Assembly (NCBI GenBank): GCA_026261815.1 | Contig: JAMPIT010000484.1 | Span: 15,784,501-15,848,500 of the forward strand | DNA length: 64,000 bases | Direction: 5' to 3' | From: Monarcha castaneiventris obscurior | Lineage: Eukaryota; Chordata; Aves; Passeriformes; Monarchidae | Part shown: piece after piece, positions 39,901-62,597 of the stretch | How the letters are laid out: each line of letters begins with the position of its first letter | Numbering within the stretch: position 1 is the stretch's first letter | Translations under genes and position numbers: made by a program | The notes under the pieces: model-generated | What the model was told of the DNA's origin: nothing | The model's database searches: none | The model's input: the letters and a program-made list of their open reading frames with translations, nothing else

Positions 39901-42086
39901 ATGAACTCTGACTAATATGTGGCATAACAGGGCTGAAAAAGTGAAATAACACTGTAGATAACCTATCTACCTCTCCAGGGCTGGGGTTGGTGAGTCAACC
40001 TTTCCATTAACGAACTGAATGAGCAAAGAATGACCTCTTGAAAAGGGTTTAGTCTCACTGGCTGCAGGTGAACTTAGGGGGGGGCTACTTCTAAGAGCAG
40101 ATACAAGATTATTACTAGATTATTAATACCTAGAGTGTTTGCAAAACCTGAGGATAAAGAAACCTTCGTTATCCCAAGGGGTTGCCACGGTTTGTTTTGT
40201 GTGTGTGTGATGGGTTTTTCTCAGGGCTGTGTAACACTATCTGCTACACACAGAAAGTGAATTTCACATTTGGAGCTGCTGGCTATCTCCCAGTTAAATC
40301 ACAGACACATCCAGTTCACAGAGGAGCTTTGAAATCCACAACTGAGACTTTCAAGTGAGCCAGATAATGAAAGGATTGAGGAGTTGGCTTTTAGCAAGAA
40401 GGGGAAGAGTCTGAATCTCTGCAAGTCAGGACCTGGAGAAAGCAACTGCAAAGTTAAAGCAAACCAGGCACAAGAGAGGTTTTACAGGCACAGGGGAAGG
40501 GTGTTCATTCCTGGAAACTGCCTGCAACTGCAGTCCCTGACTGTCCCCTGGGAGCACTGCATCCATACTTCAATCATTCCTCCAAAGCAGAGAAATGCAG
40601 CACTGTGATACTTTCAGCAGGGTCAGTAGCTCAGAGAGCCACAGGTGCCAATGCAGCCATTGTAAAACATTAACTCTTAACTCTGAAACTTGCCTCCAAG
40701 GATGTCACAACACTTCCTGCCCTCAGAAAATGTTCATTAGAAACTACAACTTGAAATTACTAGTAAAAATACAGAAATGATGACATGAAGTGGTCCAAAA
40801 ATTCTTAATATCTATGTACCTTAAATTATTTTTGTCACTGATGCACAAAAGCAATCACCCCAAGGAAGAAGTAAGGATGCTACCTCAGTTACATTCAGCC
40901 CAAGGGAGCACCGTGTGGGAATCCAAGTCAGTTCAGATTAGCAACAGGGTGAGGAGGATTAACCACAGCTAAGTGCAGGGTGAGATCCCCCAACATCTCA
41001 TATGGATTGTGTTAGCTAAAAATGAAACCTAAGAGCAAATGTAAATCGTTACAGGAGTTTAACAAACCTCAGTCACATGCCTCCAGCACACTGCCTGTAA
41101 AATCACTGGCAACACTGAATATGTGGCAAGGAGGGGAAAAAAAAAAATAAAAGAAGACATGGAGGAGATGAGGTGGAAATTCTATCACAAAGAAACAGCT
41201 CCACCTTATGTTTGAGCAGCATGAACATTTTGTTCAAACTTACCTTCCAAACACATATGTGAGGGGAAATCCAGCTAACACAGTCTATAAAACAATGGTC
41301 AGAAAGGCAACTTTGCAGCATCTTTGCTCTGGAGTTATTTTTTCCACTCCAGTGTTTGCAGCATTACTGGTGGTAATAACTATGCTCTCCACAAAACAGA
41401 TGTTGTGTCATGACCTCTTTACTTTTCCAGGCTGAATTCAATGCCAGCAGCGAATTTCCTAGTGACAAAACAATGTTATGTTCAGCTGCAGTACTTTTTC
41501 ATCTAATTCACAGCTGCAGGGAAAAAAAAATCCAAATAACCGGTCAGAACCCTCCATAAACTGTTAAAAGTAATCAGGGAAGTAGTTTCAGGTAGTATAT
41601 CTCAATTCAGGTGACAGAATCCATTTACTATTGGAAAATTATATTTGCTTAACAAATGGCTTTGATCCTTTTTTTTTTTCCAGACTTTACTTTAGCAACA
41701 GATGATTTCTAAAACTTAAGAACTTAAATTCATGCCCAAAATAGGGAGGTATTTCTAAAAGAATTGAGACATGCTTTTTATTTGCTGTGATCAGATGAAC
41801 ATATTCTTACCTTGAACATAAATATTTAAACCCAGAGTTAGGTAGTGAAGTAACTGATGGTGTCTAAACCTTTTCTGAAATGCTACACATGGACTTTGCT
41901 CAAATAATACGGGGCTGAGCTGAAGGATCAGCTGGAACATGCAGGTAAACATTTCACAGTTAAACACACAAAAAGCATCTCCTTGGGGTCCCACAGCTGC
42001 TACAGCAAAGGAACAAGAAGGAAAACATAGATGGCACCAAGAGAGAGCAAAGAGGGGAACGAGGACACACAACCTACAGGGGGCAA

Positions 42087-42120
42087 TTCTTTTTGTTGTT
42101 CTTTTTGCTGTTCTTTTTGC
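42087..42120. repeat. 12-bp tandem repeat, nearly 3 copies
   Basis: Units TTCTTTTTGTTG, TTCTTTTTGCTG and a partial TTCTTTTTGC follow head to tail. The 12-bp period keeps frame, so both strands translate to short low-complexity peptides. Nothing else supports coding. Confidence 0.85.
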
Positions 42121-43899
42121 CAAGATGATGCTGTTGGCAATGGTTGGCAGTCAGGGCATGAAAGAACCAATGTGCACCACTCTGGAGACAGTCAGGAGGG
42201 GAGGGGGGAAGGACATGCAACAAATTATTTCCCTCATGCAGAAATTGAGAGACCTGAAGCATTTTATAAAAATCAGTCTTGGTTTGACAAAAACAATACA
42301 GTTCAGCAGATGAACTCCATACAATTTCTCAAGTGATCTTCTAAAAAGGAAGGGAAAAGTTAAGTCGCTCCACACACATATCCAAGAAACAGCACATTTT
42401 GACATATAACCAGTGTACCTCGGCCCATGAGGAGCAGCAGGGCACCATTCCCTTGGCCAAAGGTTATCACAATCCCTTCATCTCATCCTGACTTTGTATA
42501 AGTTGTCACAGTTTCCAAGATCCTGTGCACCCTGCCACAACATAAACAATAAGGAAACAAACCCCAAAACAGTTTTACAAAATTATTTCAAAGGTGAATT
42601 TGCAAGCTACCTCTGGCATTCCATAAGAAGTGGTCCTCAAGAACTGCAACTTTAATAAATATTTATGAATACATCAGTACAAACTGGATTCCACTGCTGT
42701 TTAAGGCTTGCTGTGTAGTAACAGAAACATTTTCTTTGGTCTGTGATCTTCTAACACAGGTACAGATTTGTTTGACACACACATTTACCTGGGTGAATGC
42801 ATTTGGCAGTCAGTGCAGGCTGTCATAACCCAAACAAACATCAGCACTTTGTGGTGGCAACAAATGGCACAGAAATCCATCCAGGTTTTGATGTGTTGAT
42901 ACCATTATTCCTGTTAGTGGCCAGGCAATTTATTGATAAGTGAGATATGTCATCAAAACTGTTATTAATTGCAGGGCCAAAGATTAGAGGAACTAATGCA
43001 TGTAATGACTTGCTCAAGTTCTGCATGAGCAGCTTTCACCCACATTTACACTTGTTTTCTATTTTGGACTGTAAGGCTCATTTAACTTTTTTCCTTCACA
43101 AAGCTTTTTTTGTAATCAAGGGATGTCTTCAGTTAATATTCCATGGCAGTGGCATTCTTTGTAAATTCACATGTCATTACTGTTGCTTGTCATTTCTAAT
43201 GACAGAGAAATACTTGGTTATCATTGAAGAAAAATTACAGTATCACTACTTGTATTATTTTTTAATTTGATTAAGCTATTCACTGGGCAAACCTCCCACC
43301 TTTGTCAGGCATTAATTGTATCCAGGCACAAAGTTCTTGCTCTTTTTTTGCCAATATTTTAGCCAGAAAAGTTCAAATAATGCTATCATCTGCTTATGTC
43401 TGTTCTCTATTTGCTCAACACCCATTGGTTCCACTTTTCCCCTTCAAGAAGCAGCTAACAGTATTTAGTACAAATAATTGTTACAGTGGTGTTCTAATAT
43501 GGCCAGGAAAGAACAATAACTACCAAGAATCATCCTATTTCCTTGGCACACACTCGTCACAGAAGTCTTTGCTCTGAACTCTTATAGCTTGTAGAGAAAA
43601 AATGCCTTTCATGGTTAAGATGTCTGATATTGTGACTAGACTACAAATGCCTCTACCATTTTTTATTTTATTCTAGTGAGACTTACTCCTTTTACAGTCA
43701 GTTTTATAAATAGTAATTATAATCAACTGAAATAATGGCTAACATTGAAAATATTACAGATACACACTTAAGGGGAGGGATGGAGCAAGTTTTGAATAGC
43801 AAACACACACACAAGCCTCCTCTAACACTCACCTGTACGATCTTCCTTTCATGTTACCTCTATCCCACTTGGATTGCACTACTTCATTAGTAATTTTTC

Positions 43900-45949
43900 T
43901 TTCATATACACATTAAATTCCACAATTCTCCAAACTTCTTACTAAAGTATTGTCAGTATTTAATGTTCCTTTGTTTCAAACCTTTTCCCTTCTGTTTTAT
44001 TCACCTCTTCTGGAATCCCTCTATAGCCACATGCCTGCTTGAAATCAGCATCATCCTCACTACACTGAGCCATTAATGCTGGTAGCATCATTCTGTAAAA
44101 TAAACCATACAAATAAACTTAACAATGGATATTGACTCCCTGTGTTTTTAATTCACTCTTTCAAAGTTTTATCTAAATCAATTAAAGCACTTCTTCCAAT
44201 ACTGTTCTTTGTATTTTGGTCTACTCTTAATCCTATTATTTACTTCTCATACACAGCACCACAAGCTCTTTCTGCACTGACAGCTGGTGGTACCTCTCCA
44301 CACAAATGTAGTCCTGTACAATCCTTGGGGACTGAGCCCCATGCCCCCAAATGGTGTTTGTACTTCACCACTCCCTCAGCACACACCTTTCTTGGGAAAG
44401 TGTGATTTCCCAGAATCTTCCATTAGTTTTTTAATGGCTGAAGTTTCCCCTCCTCAAGCAGGAGGGACAGTTCCTATTTTTTAAATTCTGTTTCTTCCTT
44501 TACCCAAATTACTGTACATCATACACACCTCACTTCATTCAAAGAAAGCAGGTCTGCAAATAACCAATATTTACCATTTACTTTTCTTTGCTCATTCAAG
44601 ATTGAATCCATATTTAAAACATTAAATTTTCTACTATTTCAACAGTGAATATTAACTCATGCACATCTAGCTGCAATCCAAATACTATCAGTGCAAAACT
44701 CTTCTAATTTTCCATTTCTGTTCCCTCATTCATTAAACCTAAAATCCACTGTGCTCACTGTGGGGCTCCTCTGGAACACTCTAAGTTCCTCCAGGTCGCA
44801 TGTGTGGTGTCAGGTAAAGCAGAGTCTGCACCACAGTTCCCCTGCCCTCTACTCCCTGTGTCCCATGATCCCCAGCAGAGATCAGTGTTCCCTCTCACAG
44901 GTGTGGCAGCTGCTTCCAGCAGGGTCAGTTTTCATCTGCCCACATCCACCTGCAATTTCTCCCAGTTTGCCCACATGGGATTAGCAGAAGAGAACTGGTC
45001 TAAGTCTTGGTACAAAGAAGCTCGGGGAGAGATGGGAAATGTCTCTTCCATGTGTTTTGGTATATCCACACCAAAGTGATCTGGATTGTACCAACAACCT
45101 CCGCTTCAGTCCCATGGGCTAAATTCTGCACCAACAAATCCAACCACGCCTTGCTCTTCTGGCAATGCTCTTTGCAAAGACCAGGAGACTCCTGGAGGAA
45201 GCTGAATGATCCAATCCACAATTCTGCTTCTAACTACAGCCCTGAAGCTGTTCAAGCTTTTTTCCAAGTAACTGCACAGCTGGAGCTTTTATTGTCTAGC
45301 CTTTTGTACGTCCTTCATCACATGCACTTCATCACAGATGCTGAACACAGGCTTTTTGCAGCACACACCACTCCGCACTACTTCTCCTCTGTTCTTCCAC
45401 TTCGATTCTGTTCCTGTTCCTTTAATAATTCAACCTCCACTTTCAAGACCACCTTTTCTTACCCTACAGAGACTAATTTTCCTTTTCCTAACTGTAATAG
45501 ATTAAGTCAAATTGGTTGCAGCTCACCTCAAGGCCCATACTGCAGCAACCTTAACGTTGCCTTAGATGTACTGCTCCCCTGACAGACTGCAAATGCCTTT
45601 TCAGCCTTCCTCAATGCATCTTCAGCCATGAAAGCTTCTTGCTCCCACACCAGAATATCTTTCAGATGACCTACATCATTATATTTTCCACTGGATGGGG
45701 AGAAATCCTTCCCTGTTCTACTCACCTGGTGAGCATTCAGCCTCTGTGGAATACTGAGCACCTTGAATGCCCAGTTACCAAACCTGAACACTGTGTGCTT
45801 GTTTTCAGTTTCTGATCTTATTCTACTTTTCTGCTTCAGTTGTGGCTTTTACCCCAAAAGACCTGGTTCACCTGCACTCCACAATTTCACAATTCTTCCT
45901 GTGAGCTGTTTCATTCAGGCAACTTTGGTCAATTGCAAATAGACTCCAC
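43900..45949. other. pyrimidine-skewed block, unexplained
   Basis: For about 2 kb the plus strand is markedly rich in C and T, with few long A or G runs, unlike the flanks. It contains the longest open frame of the left 51 kb (45007-45582 plus, 191 codons). Minus-strand reading also gives long stop-poor stretches at about 44,950-45,285 and 45,528-45,791. I recognise no protein family in any frame. A decayed retroelement read from the minus strand is one explanation; plain skewed intergenic DNA is another. Confidence 0.4.
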
Positions 45950-46045
45950 AAGCAGGATATGATGTCCCTGCTCATAGCAGGGGGCTGCACTAGATGGTCT
46001 TTAAATGTCCCTCCCAAACCAAACCATTTATAATTCTGTGATATA
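45950..46045 (+). mobile_element. CR1 LINE 3' end
   Basis: GATGTCCCTGCTCATAGCAG, GGGGCTGCACTAGATGGTCT and TTAAATGTCCCTCCCAAACC followed by AATTCTGTGATAT match the CR1 tail. It is truncated at about 45,950, where the similarity stops inside unrelated pyrimidine-rich sequence. Confidence 0.82.
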
Positions 46046-49000
46046 TTCAAATCCAAGAAGGTAACTCATGTATTGGTTTAGATGCACAAAAACAGTGAAA
46101 CCTAGAGAGCTATGAGGCATTGCACACATACAATACTCAGCATCTCCACCAGCAGATGCTTTGGCAGGGAATCTCTGCAGCTCCCTGAGATGGACCTTCA
46201 GGACTCACAAGCTGCCACCTTCCAATTCTGTATTTATAGTCAGGAATCTCTACTTGGAGGTGGTTTTCCTCCTGAATCCTGGCACTGCTGGCTCAAGAAA
46301 ACAATCCTAGTTTTTTTATCCTGCCTGGCTTTATTACAGATGTTTTCCACTGCTCCTTAGGAACTTTTCCTTAGGAATCCGAGGCAAGGTGCTCACAGCT
46401 GGGCAGCCAAGACCCAGGCCATGAGTCCTGACACTTATCCCTGTTGAGCAGGGGAGGTTCTCCACAGCCCTCCTCCAACCAGGCTGAGCTGAGCAGGACT
46501 TGAGTGACACCTCAGCACTACCCCAATTCTCGTCCTGTGCTTCTGCAGAGCTCCCAGATAAACATGTGTGAAGCTACTGGGTAATAACCTGAGGGAGAAA
46601 AAAAACCAAACTAAAACCGATCAGCACAATTCTGAAGGAATCACAGAAAAAACTCACCATTTCCACAGGTTAATGCACAGTGAACTTCAAACGGGACGAC
46701 TATTAGTGAGAGTTAAATAGAGTATTGTCACACACTATTGCCTGTATTTTCAATAAACCCTGGTTAATCAGCAAAGCAGAATGCCAAGCAGTCCATGGCA
46801 AAGTGTACTTCATGGGCATACTCTGCTTCTTCCAAACAGGTTCTCCCAGTTGCTTAGAAAAGCACTTGAGCAGAGACAGAAGTTTTATCTGCAGTGACAG
46901 AAATGCATTCAGAGATGGAAGTAACTCACAGACTAAAGGCCTCTCCTCAGAGGGACACTCTGTTCCTTGCACATGTACTGTACCCAGCCACGTTTCCCTT
47001 TCCCCATCCCATAACACCTCCTCACCCACGCTGAGAAACTGCTAAAAATCATTACATGAATAAGAGAAGGCATATGAGCGTACTTTATGGCACCTGTTTT
47101 ATAAAATTACTCCCAAAAACCCCTTCCATTAGGAAAACAGCACTGCCAAGTCAAGCATCCAGAACCGAAAAGAAGCCACAATTAGATTCTTCTGTGCAAC
47201 CTTAATTTGCTCCCTTCCTCACTCCTTGCTGTCAGGGCTGGCAAACAGGTCACAAAACAACCTTCAGCAAGCTGACCAACATCCTCCTCAACCCAGCCCA
47301 GGGCAGGGCTCTTGTGATTTTTGCAATGAGATTGACTAGGCTGATTTCTTCCAGCCAATAAGGGACATAGCTAACAGGAGTTGGCTATGAATGGTTTGAC
47401 AACATATGAATGAAACAGGAATCAAACAGAAAAAATGAAAGAGTTGAAGATATTGCCAAGTGACGACAAGGCACTTTCTCATAGACAGTGCATGACTCTG
47501 CCTCAGTTACTCAGAGACACAAGCACATCCCTTCAGAACAACATCAGTGCCCTGTTTCATACTCCTCTCTCCCAAGGGGGGCCACAAGGATGTAAGTCTG
47601 GAATATTCCTGCATTTGAGAATGTTAAGAGCTAAACCTTGCAGTCTTCTTTCAAGCTCTGTTACGTTCTTCCCTTCTAGGAGCAAAAGTGTGTAACAAAG
47701 AACAGAACATGATTCTTGTTTACTACTGGATCAGAACTACTCATATACCCAATGTGTGTTTAAGGACTGCTATCTCTCTCAGTTGATTTTTTTTCTTCTT
47801 GACACCACTTTAATTATTTCAGTCTTATTAAATGGGCCATGGACATAAAACAGCTGCCCTCTTGGTTATGTTCCTTGCCACTTTCTCAGTTCACTGGGAT
47901 GGCGCAGAACTTTGGAAATCAGTTTTGTCAAACACATTAGCCATGAATCAGAAAACCTTGCCAGCAAACCAACACACAGAGCTCCTTCAGAGGCTCTCTT
48001 ACCACATCTAACCAGGAAGTCTGTCAAAGGAAAACCCAGAGTTGTTTTACCTTTCCCCACAATAACCAGAAAATCCTCCCTTAGCTGCACAGAGGGCACA
48101 CACTCATCACATTCCATGAGCAGAGCTCACTACAGGAATGTGCAGTGACATCCACTGAAAAGGGTTCACTCTCTCTTCCAGATCCCAGCAAGGTGGTGCA
48201 TGAAGCACAGCTCAGATCCAAAAACTAGAGAGAACACACATCCTCCCATGGAAGCAATCCAAAGTGAAACAGAGATAAGCACTTCCTATCAGTTTTCTTT
48301 AGGTCCCCAGCTGTTGATGCTTTTGAGCAGGCCCTGCTCAGTTTCCAGGGCCCAGCTGTGCATCACATGTGCACAGCTTCCAACTTCATTTGCAGCTTAC
48401 ATGGAAAACGAGCTCCATTTCCTCGCACTCTCAGAATGCAGATGAGTTATTGTGCTGAACAAAACCATTACAGCTCAGCAGATCTATTGAAGCACAGATA
48501 TGGTTCAGAAAGCCTCAGATCCTCTCTCTTCAGCATTATCTTTAAAATCAGGTCATTAAACCACAAAAAAAGAAAAGAAAAAGTATGAGGTTCAGACAGC
48601 AAAACATATGAACTCCCCAGAAAGAATTTCAAAGTTTAGGTAGAAGGACTATCCAGGAACCAAGGAATTAGGACTGACCTCAAGGCACTCACACAATCCT
48701 TCACATGAACTAAGAAGTCAATACCCCTATGGTGCTCAGTTGTGGTCAACATTCAAGCTTGTATGTATTACCTTGTGTGCCTGCTAAAGCAGATTAACCA
48801 TTTAGGCAAAGCTTTAACTCTTTAATTTAATTTCTTTGCCTAAAAAGATGCTCCCTCCCACTCTACTTCTTTACAAATAAAATATTTACAATATTAGGGA
48901 AAAACCAAACAGTTCAACAATTGGTTAATTAGTTAGTTCCCAATAGTAGTATTGTCAGTCAAAACCTAATTCAGCTAAAAAACTTAATCAAACATCAGAT

Positions 49001-51245
49001 GTATTCCTGGCCACCGAATCAGTTTTTATCACAACAATGCATTGTAAAAGCAAACAAAGGGTTTTGGCCATTCCAATCCATACAAACAATTTGACAGAAA
49101 CAAAGAGGAAAAAAATGACCATAATTGTACCACTTCTCACAAAACTACTACAGCAAATTTTATCTCTGTGTGTGTTAGGAAATGGTGTGTATGTTTAGGT
49201 TGATAATTGAATTTATACATAAAACATTCTAGGAAATCCAAACAAGTTTAAGCATCAGCTGTACCAATGATATAAATAAAACTCCAATAATCATCAACTG
49301 GAAGACAAAAACAAAATGTAAAGGAAATAAACTTTATTTAGTGTTACCGTGAAAGTCATTCATCCAACAAATAAGAAAAACACACCACAAAGCGTGAAAT
49401 CATAACCTTTTCCACCAAAGAAAATGTTTCATTCACCTTTGGCTTAAACTAAAAGATAACAGAACACTGCAAAACACCTTCATGAAATTTCAGACAGTTG
49501 TGCCTTTGACAGATTAACAGGGCTAAAATGAAAGGGAAACATGGTCAAGTTCAATCTCAACTTTGTCCCTGAGTTTGAGAGTTTGCTGCTTTAGCAATAA
49601 AGCAATTAACAGCTCTGACATTAAGGATCCCACTGATAAATAAGAGAGCAGCAGTTTCATAGGTCTCTACTTCTGTGCCTCCTTGCAGTTTCCTGCCACA
49701 TAAAACATATTAAAAATAAAACATCCCACATCACAAAAACCAGCCAGCCATCACTGAGCTGCTTACAGATGATGTTTAAGTGAGGAATGTGTCCCTAATT
49801 TGCTAATGAGCAATCATTGTCACCTTAAATGTCTTCCTGATTCATATAAAATTGCATCTGAGACGCAAGAGATTTGTCAGCCCTTCTGATATGAAATAAC
49901 GCAAATTCGTGTAAAAATGTAACTAGTCTTTAAATGCATTCACTGCATTTATGATAAAAATATTACGAGACTACACAGATTGCTATTTCAAGAGGGAGAT
50001 CTCACATCACCCCACTTATGACATTCCAAGTAGCAGAAGTAATACCAGCATACAGCTGGGGCCCTAAGAGCAGACAAGGCAGAATGACTTCAAGCTCATT
50101 TGCTATGAGAAGTTCTTCCATCTCCAAAGCACTTTAGGTGCAGGGCTGTACAAAATTTCTCATTCCAAGGAGTCATAAAAATTCACTGTACAGATTGAGA
50201 TATTGCCACAGTAGGATCCCAAAAACACACAGAAAAAGACCCTAAAACACAGTCCATAGGTTCAATTATCTTGTTATTTTGTACTACAAGCAAGCAAAGG
50301 AAAAGCAACTGTTGTAGGCATTGACAATTTATAATAAAGTTTCTGCAATATTTGAACCTGTACTCCTAACAAACTCCACACCTGACAGAAAAGAGAGAAA
50401 AAGCTGTAGGACCACTCAGAAGAGAAAAATTTAAAAGGCAAAGAACTACTGAATTCAATTAAGAAGGCAGAATAATGTAGAGTTTGTTTTGTTTTGACAG
50501 ATTTCAAAATGGCATAAGGAGAATCAGCAAGTCTGTATCTACTTCTTCCAGCCAGGCAATGGAGACAACTGCCCTTGGCTGAGCAAGGCCACTCCTTTCC
50601 TTTCACTGTCACATTCTGGCTTCTCTATGATCATTTTTCAGTCACCAAATTCTCACATAAAGTATCTTTGGCAATGTTTTCCAAGTGGCAATTACGAGAG
50701 TTTAGAAAATATTTCTGACTACAAGCTGAAGACCCTGACACTAGGAGTGTTTCAGCCTGGGCCCTGTGGTCACCAGAATGAACCCCACAATGCCACTGCA
50801 GTGATTTTTTTTTTTTTTAAGCAGTTTGAGGATCTGCAGAGTTGCTACATAATTAAACTAAAAGCTTTCAACTGCACATGTCTGAACACGCATTTTTCAT
50901 CCCTAGACATTTCTGGTCCATCCAAACATTGCAAAGGGAACACTGACCATTATAAACCTGCCACTTGTACATTCTGAAACTGCACAATTCAGATCTTAGA
51001 CCAGCAATACAATACACCATCAGTACACCCAAACCAGCAGCCTAACATGGAATTTCAGAACTTCTGAATGTCCGAATTTTCAACAATCCAAAAAAAAATA
51101 CCAATCCAGAGGTTAAGATTGAGCAAGTAAAGAAACTAGATGTGAAGAAAACATTGGAACAAAAGGAAGTTATTACTATCCAATAAAGGAATCTTCAACA
51201 CGCATAAATCCTTGTAAAAAATCTTATTAAATATATTTAACATTC
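46046..51245. other. gene-less AT-rich sequence between CR1 and RFT1 3' end
   Basis: No exon is supported. Around 49,100-50,000 the sequence is AT-rich but complex and includes the inverted repeat at 49,931-49,951. A T14 run lies at 50,805-50,818. Open frames are short and unrecognised. Confidence 0.6.
49931..49951. repeat. perfect inverted repeat, 8-bp arms
   Basis: TAAATGCA, a 5-base spacer TTCAC, then TGCATTTA. It sits in an AT-rich, complex stretch that looks like regulatory DNA. The arms contain ATGCA/TGCAT cores related to POU-type octamer half-sites. Confidence 0.7.
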
Positions 51246-52135
51246 AATTGCAGACAAAATAATTTTTATTGAGACAAGTTTGTTCATGCTGGCGTTTAAA
51301 ATCTCAGACAAATCCAAAAAACAATGGAATGAAAGTAAGAAGTTTTATGAGTAACCTTATGAACTGCACCATCAGTGATTGTACTCAACACCTTCTGCAG
51401 ACAATGCTCAAAACCTCTTCCAGCTAAGGCTTCAGAGTATTTCTGACAAGTTAATCAATGCCCTCAGACATGAAGGATCTGCTGAATGAAATAATCTCAC
51501 AGAGCCAGCAGGGACACACGCTGTGTATTCCATTAATTTACTTGTAAACGTCAGGATTTTCTGTTCCCTGCTCTGCACTTCCAACAGTGACAGCTCAATC
51601 CCTCTGCACCACACTGGGTTCTGCTCCACAACACTCACGCTGGTGTTGCTTCTTGCTCTAGTGTTCTCCTCAGCTTTTGGGTATTTCTGTGGCATTTTTT
51701 GTTGTGGTTGGTTCTGGGGACTTGTTTCCTGACCATTTTCTCCCCACTTAAGCAGCACCCATGCCAAATAAAGGCCTTCTAAAGCACATCAGACCTTCCC
51801 CACACTGCCCAGTGGCAGCAAGGGGAGCTCTCTACGTGCAGTCTGTCAACCAGGTTATGCCAGAGGGCGTAGCTTAGATCTTCATTCGTTACTTAAGAGG
51901 CTGTTTGAAGAAAAGCTTAGAAAAGAATAGTGCATAAAGAGAAAATTATTCATCTCTCATTTGCTGTGCTGACCAGCTCAGAAGACAAAACAATATTCAC
52001 CTGGCAATTGTCTACATTGCCACTCCATTATCAACGCTTCCAAACACACGTGGAAACCTTTCCATACAGATCTTATGGAAAAACCACAGCCCTTTACTGC
52101 AAGCACGTACAAGAACTGTTCTGCACAGGAGCAGG
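51246..52135 (-). other. RFT1: probable RFT1 3' untranslated region
   Basis: The stretch follows the RFT1 stop and contains no coding exon or repeat I can identify. It ends at the first canonical AATAAA met downstream of the stop on the minus strand, about 870 nt away. Open frames inside it are short and unrelated to known proteins. The exact cleavage point is inferred. Confidence 0.55.
51265..51270 (-). terminator. RFT1: polyadenylation signal AATAAA for RFT1
   Basis: The plus strand reads TTTATT, so the transcript reads AATAAA. It is the first such hexamer after the stop, and a T/GT-rich stretch including TTTATGCGTGTTG lies about 60 nt further downstream. Use of the site is inferred. Confidence 0.55.
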
Positions 52136-62136
<10,001 letters not shown>

Positions 62137-62153
62137 CACCCCGCTCCCGCCGC

Positions 62154-62162
62154 CAGGAAGTG
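62154..62162 (+). promoter_or_regulatory. ETS-family site (CAGGAAGTG)
   Basis: A close match to the ETS/GABPA core lies 18-26 bp upstream of the RFT1 start codon. It is followed by a GCGCGGCCGCCG run. Such sites often set the start of transcription in TATA-less housekeeping promoters. Function is inferred from position and motif only. Confidence 0.4.
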
Positions 62163-62220
62163 GCGCGGCCGCCGTCGCACCGGATCTCATCAGCGGGGCG
62201 GCACCGCCCGGCCCGGCCCG

Positions 62221-62597
62221 GCGCTGAGGGGGCGCGGCGGCACCGGCCGGCCCAGCCCTGAGGGGGCACGGCGGCACCGCCCGGCACTGAGGGGGCGCGG
62301 CGGCACCACCCCGCGCTGAGGGGACAGGGCGGCACTGCTCCGCGCTGAGGGGACAGGGCAGCACTGCTCCACACTGAGGGGATACGGCGGCACCACCCAG
62401 CCCAGCCCTGAGGGGACACGGCGACACCGCCCGGCGCTGAGGGGACAGGGTGGCACCGCTCCGCACTGAAGGGGCGCGGCGGCACCACCCAGCCCAGCCC
62501 AGCCCTGAGGGGACACGGCGGCACCGCCAGGCGCTGACGGGACACTAGGCGACAGGGCGGGACACTGAGGGGACACGGTGCCGCCCGCGACTGAGGG
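62221..62597. repeat. GC-rich minisatellite, 29-bp period
   Basis: The tetramer CTGA recurs at 62224, 62258, 62287, 62316, 62345, 62374, 62408, 62437, 62466, 62505, 62534, 62565 and 62591. The spacing is 34, 29, 29, 29, 29, 34, 29, 29, 39, 29, 31 and 26 bp. Each unit reads roughly GGCACCGCCCGGCGCTGAGG followed by GGACACGGC. The 34- and 39-bp steps come from one or two extra CCCAG pentamers. It lies about 85 bp upstream of the RFT1 ATG. Because 29 is not a multiple of three, it produces long spurious open frames on the minus strand. Confidence 0.93.

Larger units (their letters stand above)
33646..43899. other. gene-less sequence with candidate conserved non-coding blocks
   Basis: No exon is supported. 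Two stretches, about 37,020-37,350 and 39,560-39,910, are free of simple repeats, rich in TAAT/ATTA cores and compositionally like vertebrate enhancers. A purine-rich tract at about 36,650-36,707 lies 200 bp before the (AC)19 repeat. Conservation cannot be judged from one sequence. Confidence 0.55.

Noticed and set aside
42975..43045. MIR-like reverse-strand pattern (TGACTTGCTCAAGTTC)
   Set aside because: Only about 16 bases resemble the MIR core and the flanks do not follow.
45007..45582. 191-codon plus frame
   Set aside because: No recognisable domain, no start or splice context, and a stop-poor reading on both strands explained by pyrimidine skew. Kept as an unexplained block, not as a gene.
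49899..49911. 13-base match ACGCAAATTCGTG to the 3' part of U6 snRNA
   Set aside because: The flanks do not match U6 and no promoter elements are present. One 13-base match is plausible by chance at this search size.
1..51000. SFMBT1 coding exons expected from human gene order
   Set aside because: No frame shows MBT-repeat or SAM-domain sequence, and no CpG island marks a 5' end. Any SFMBT1 part here would be intron or untranslated.
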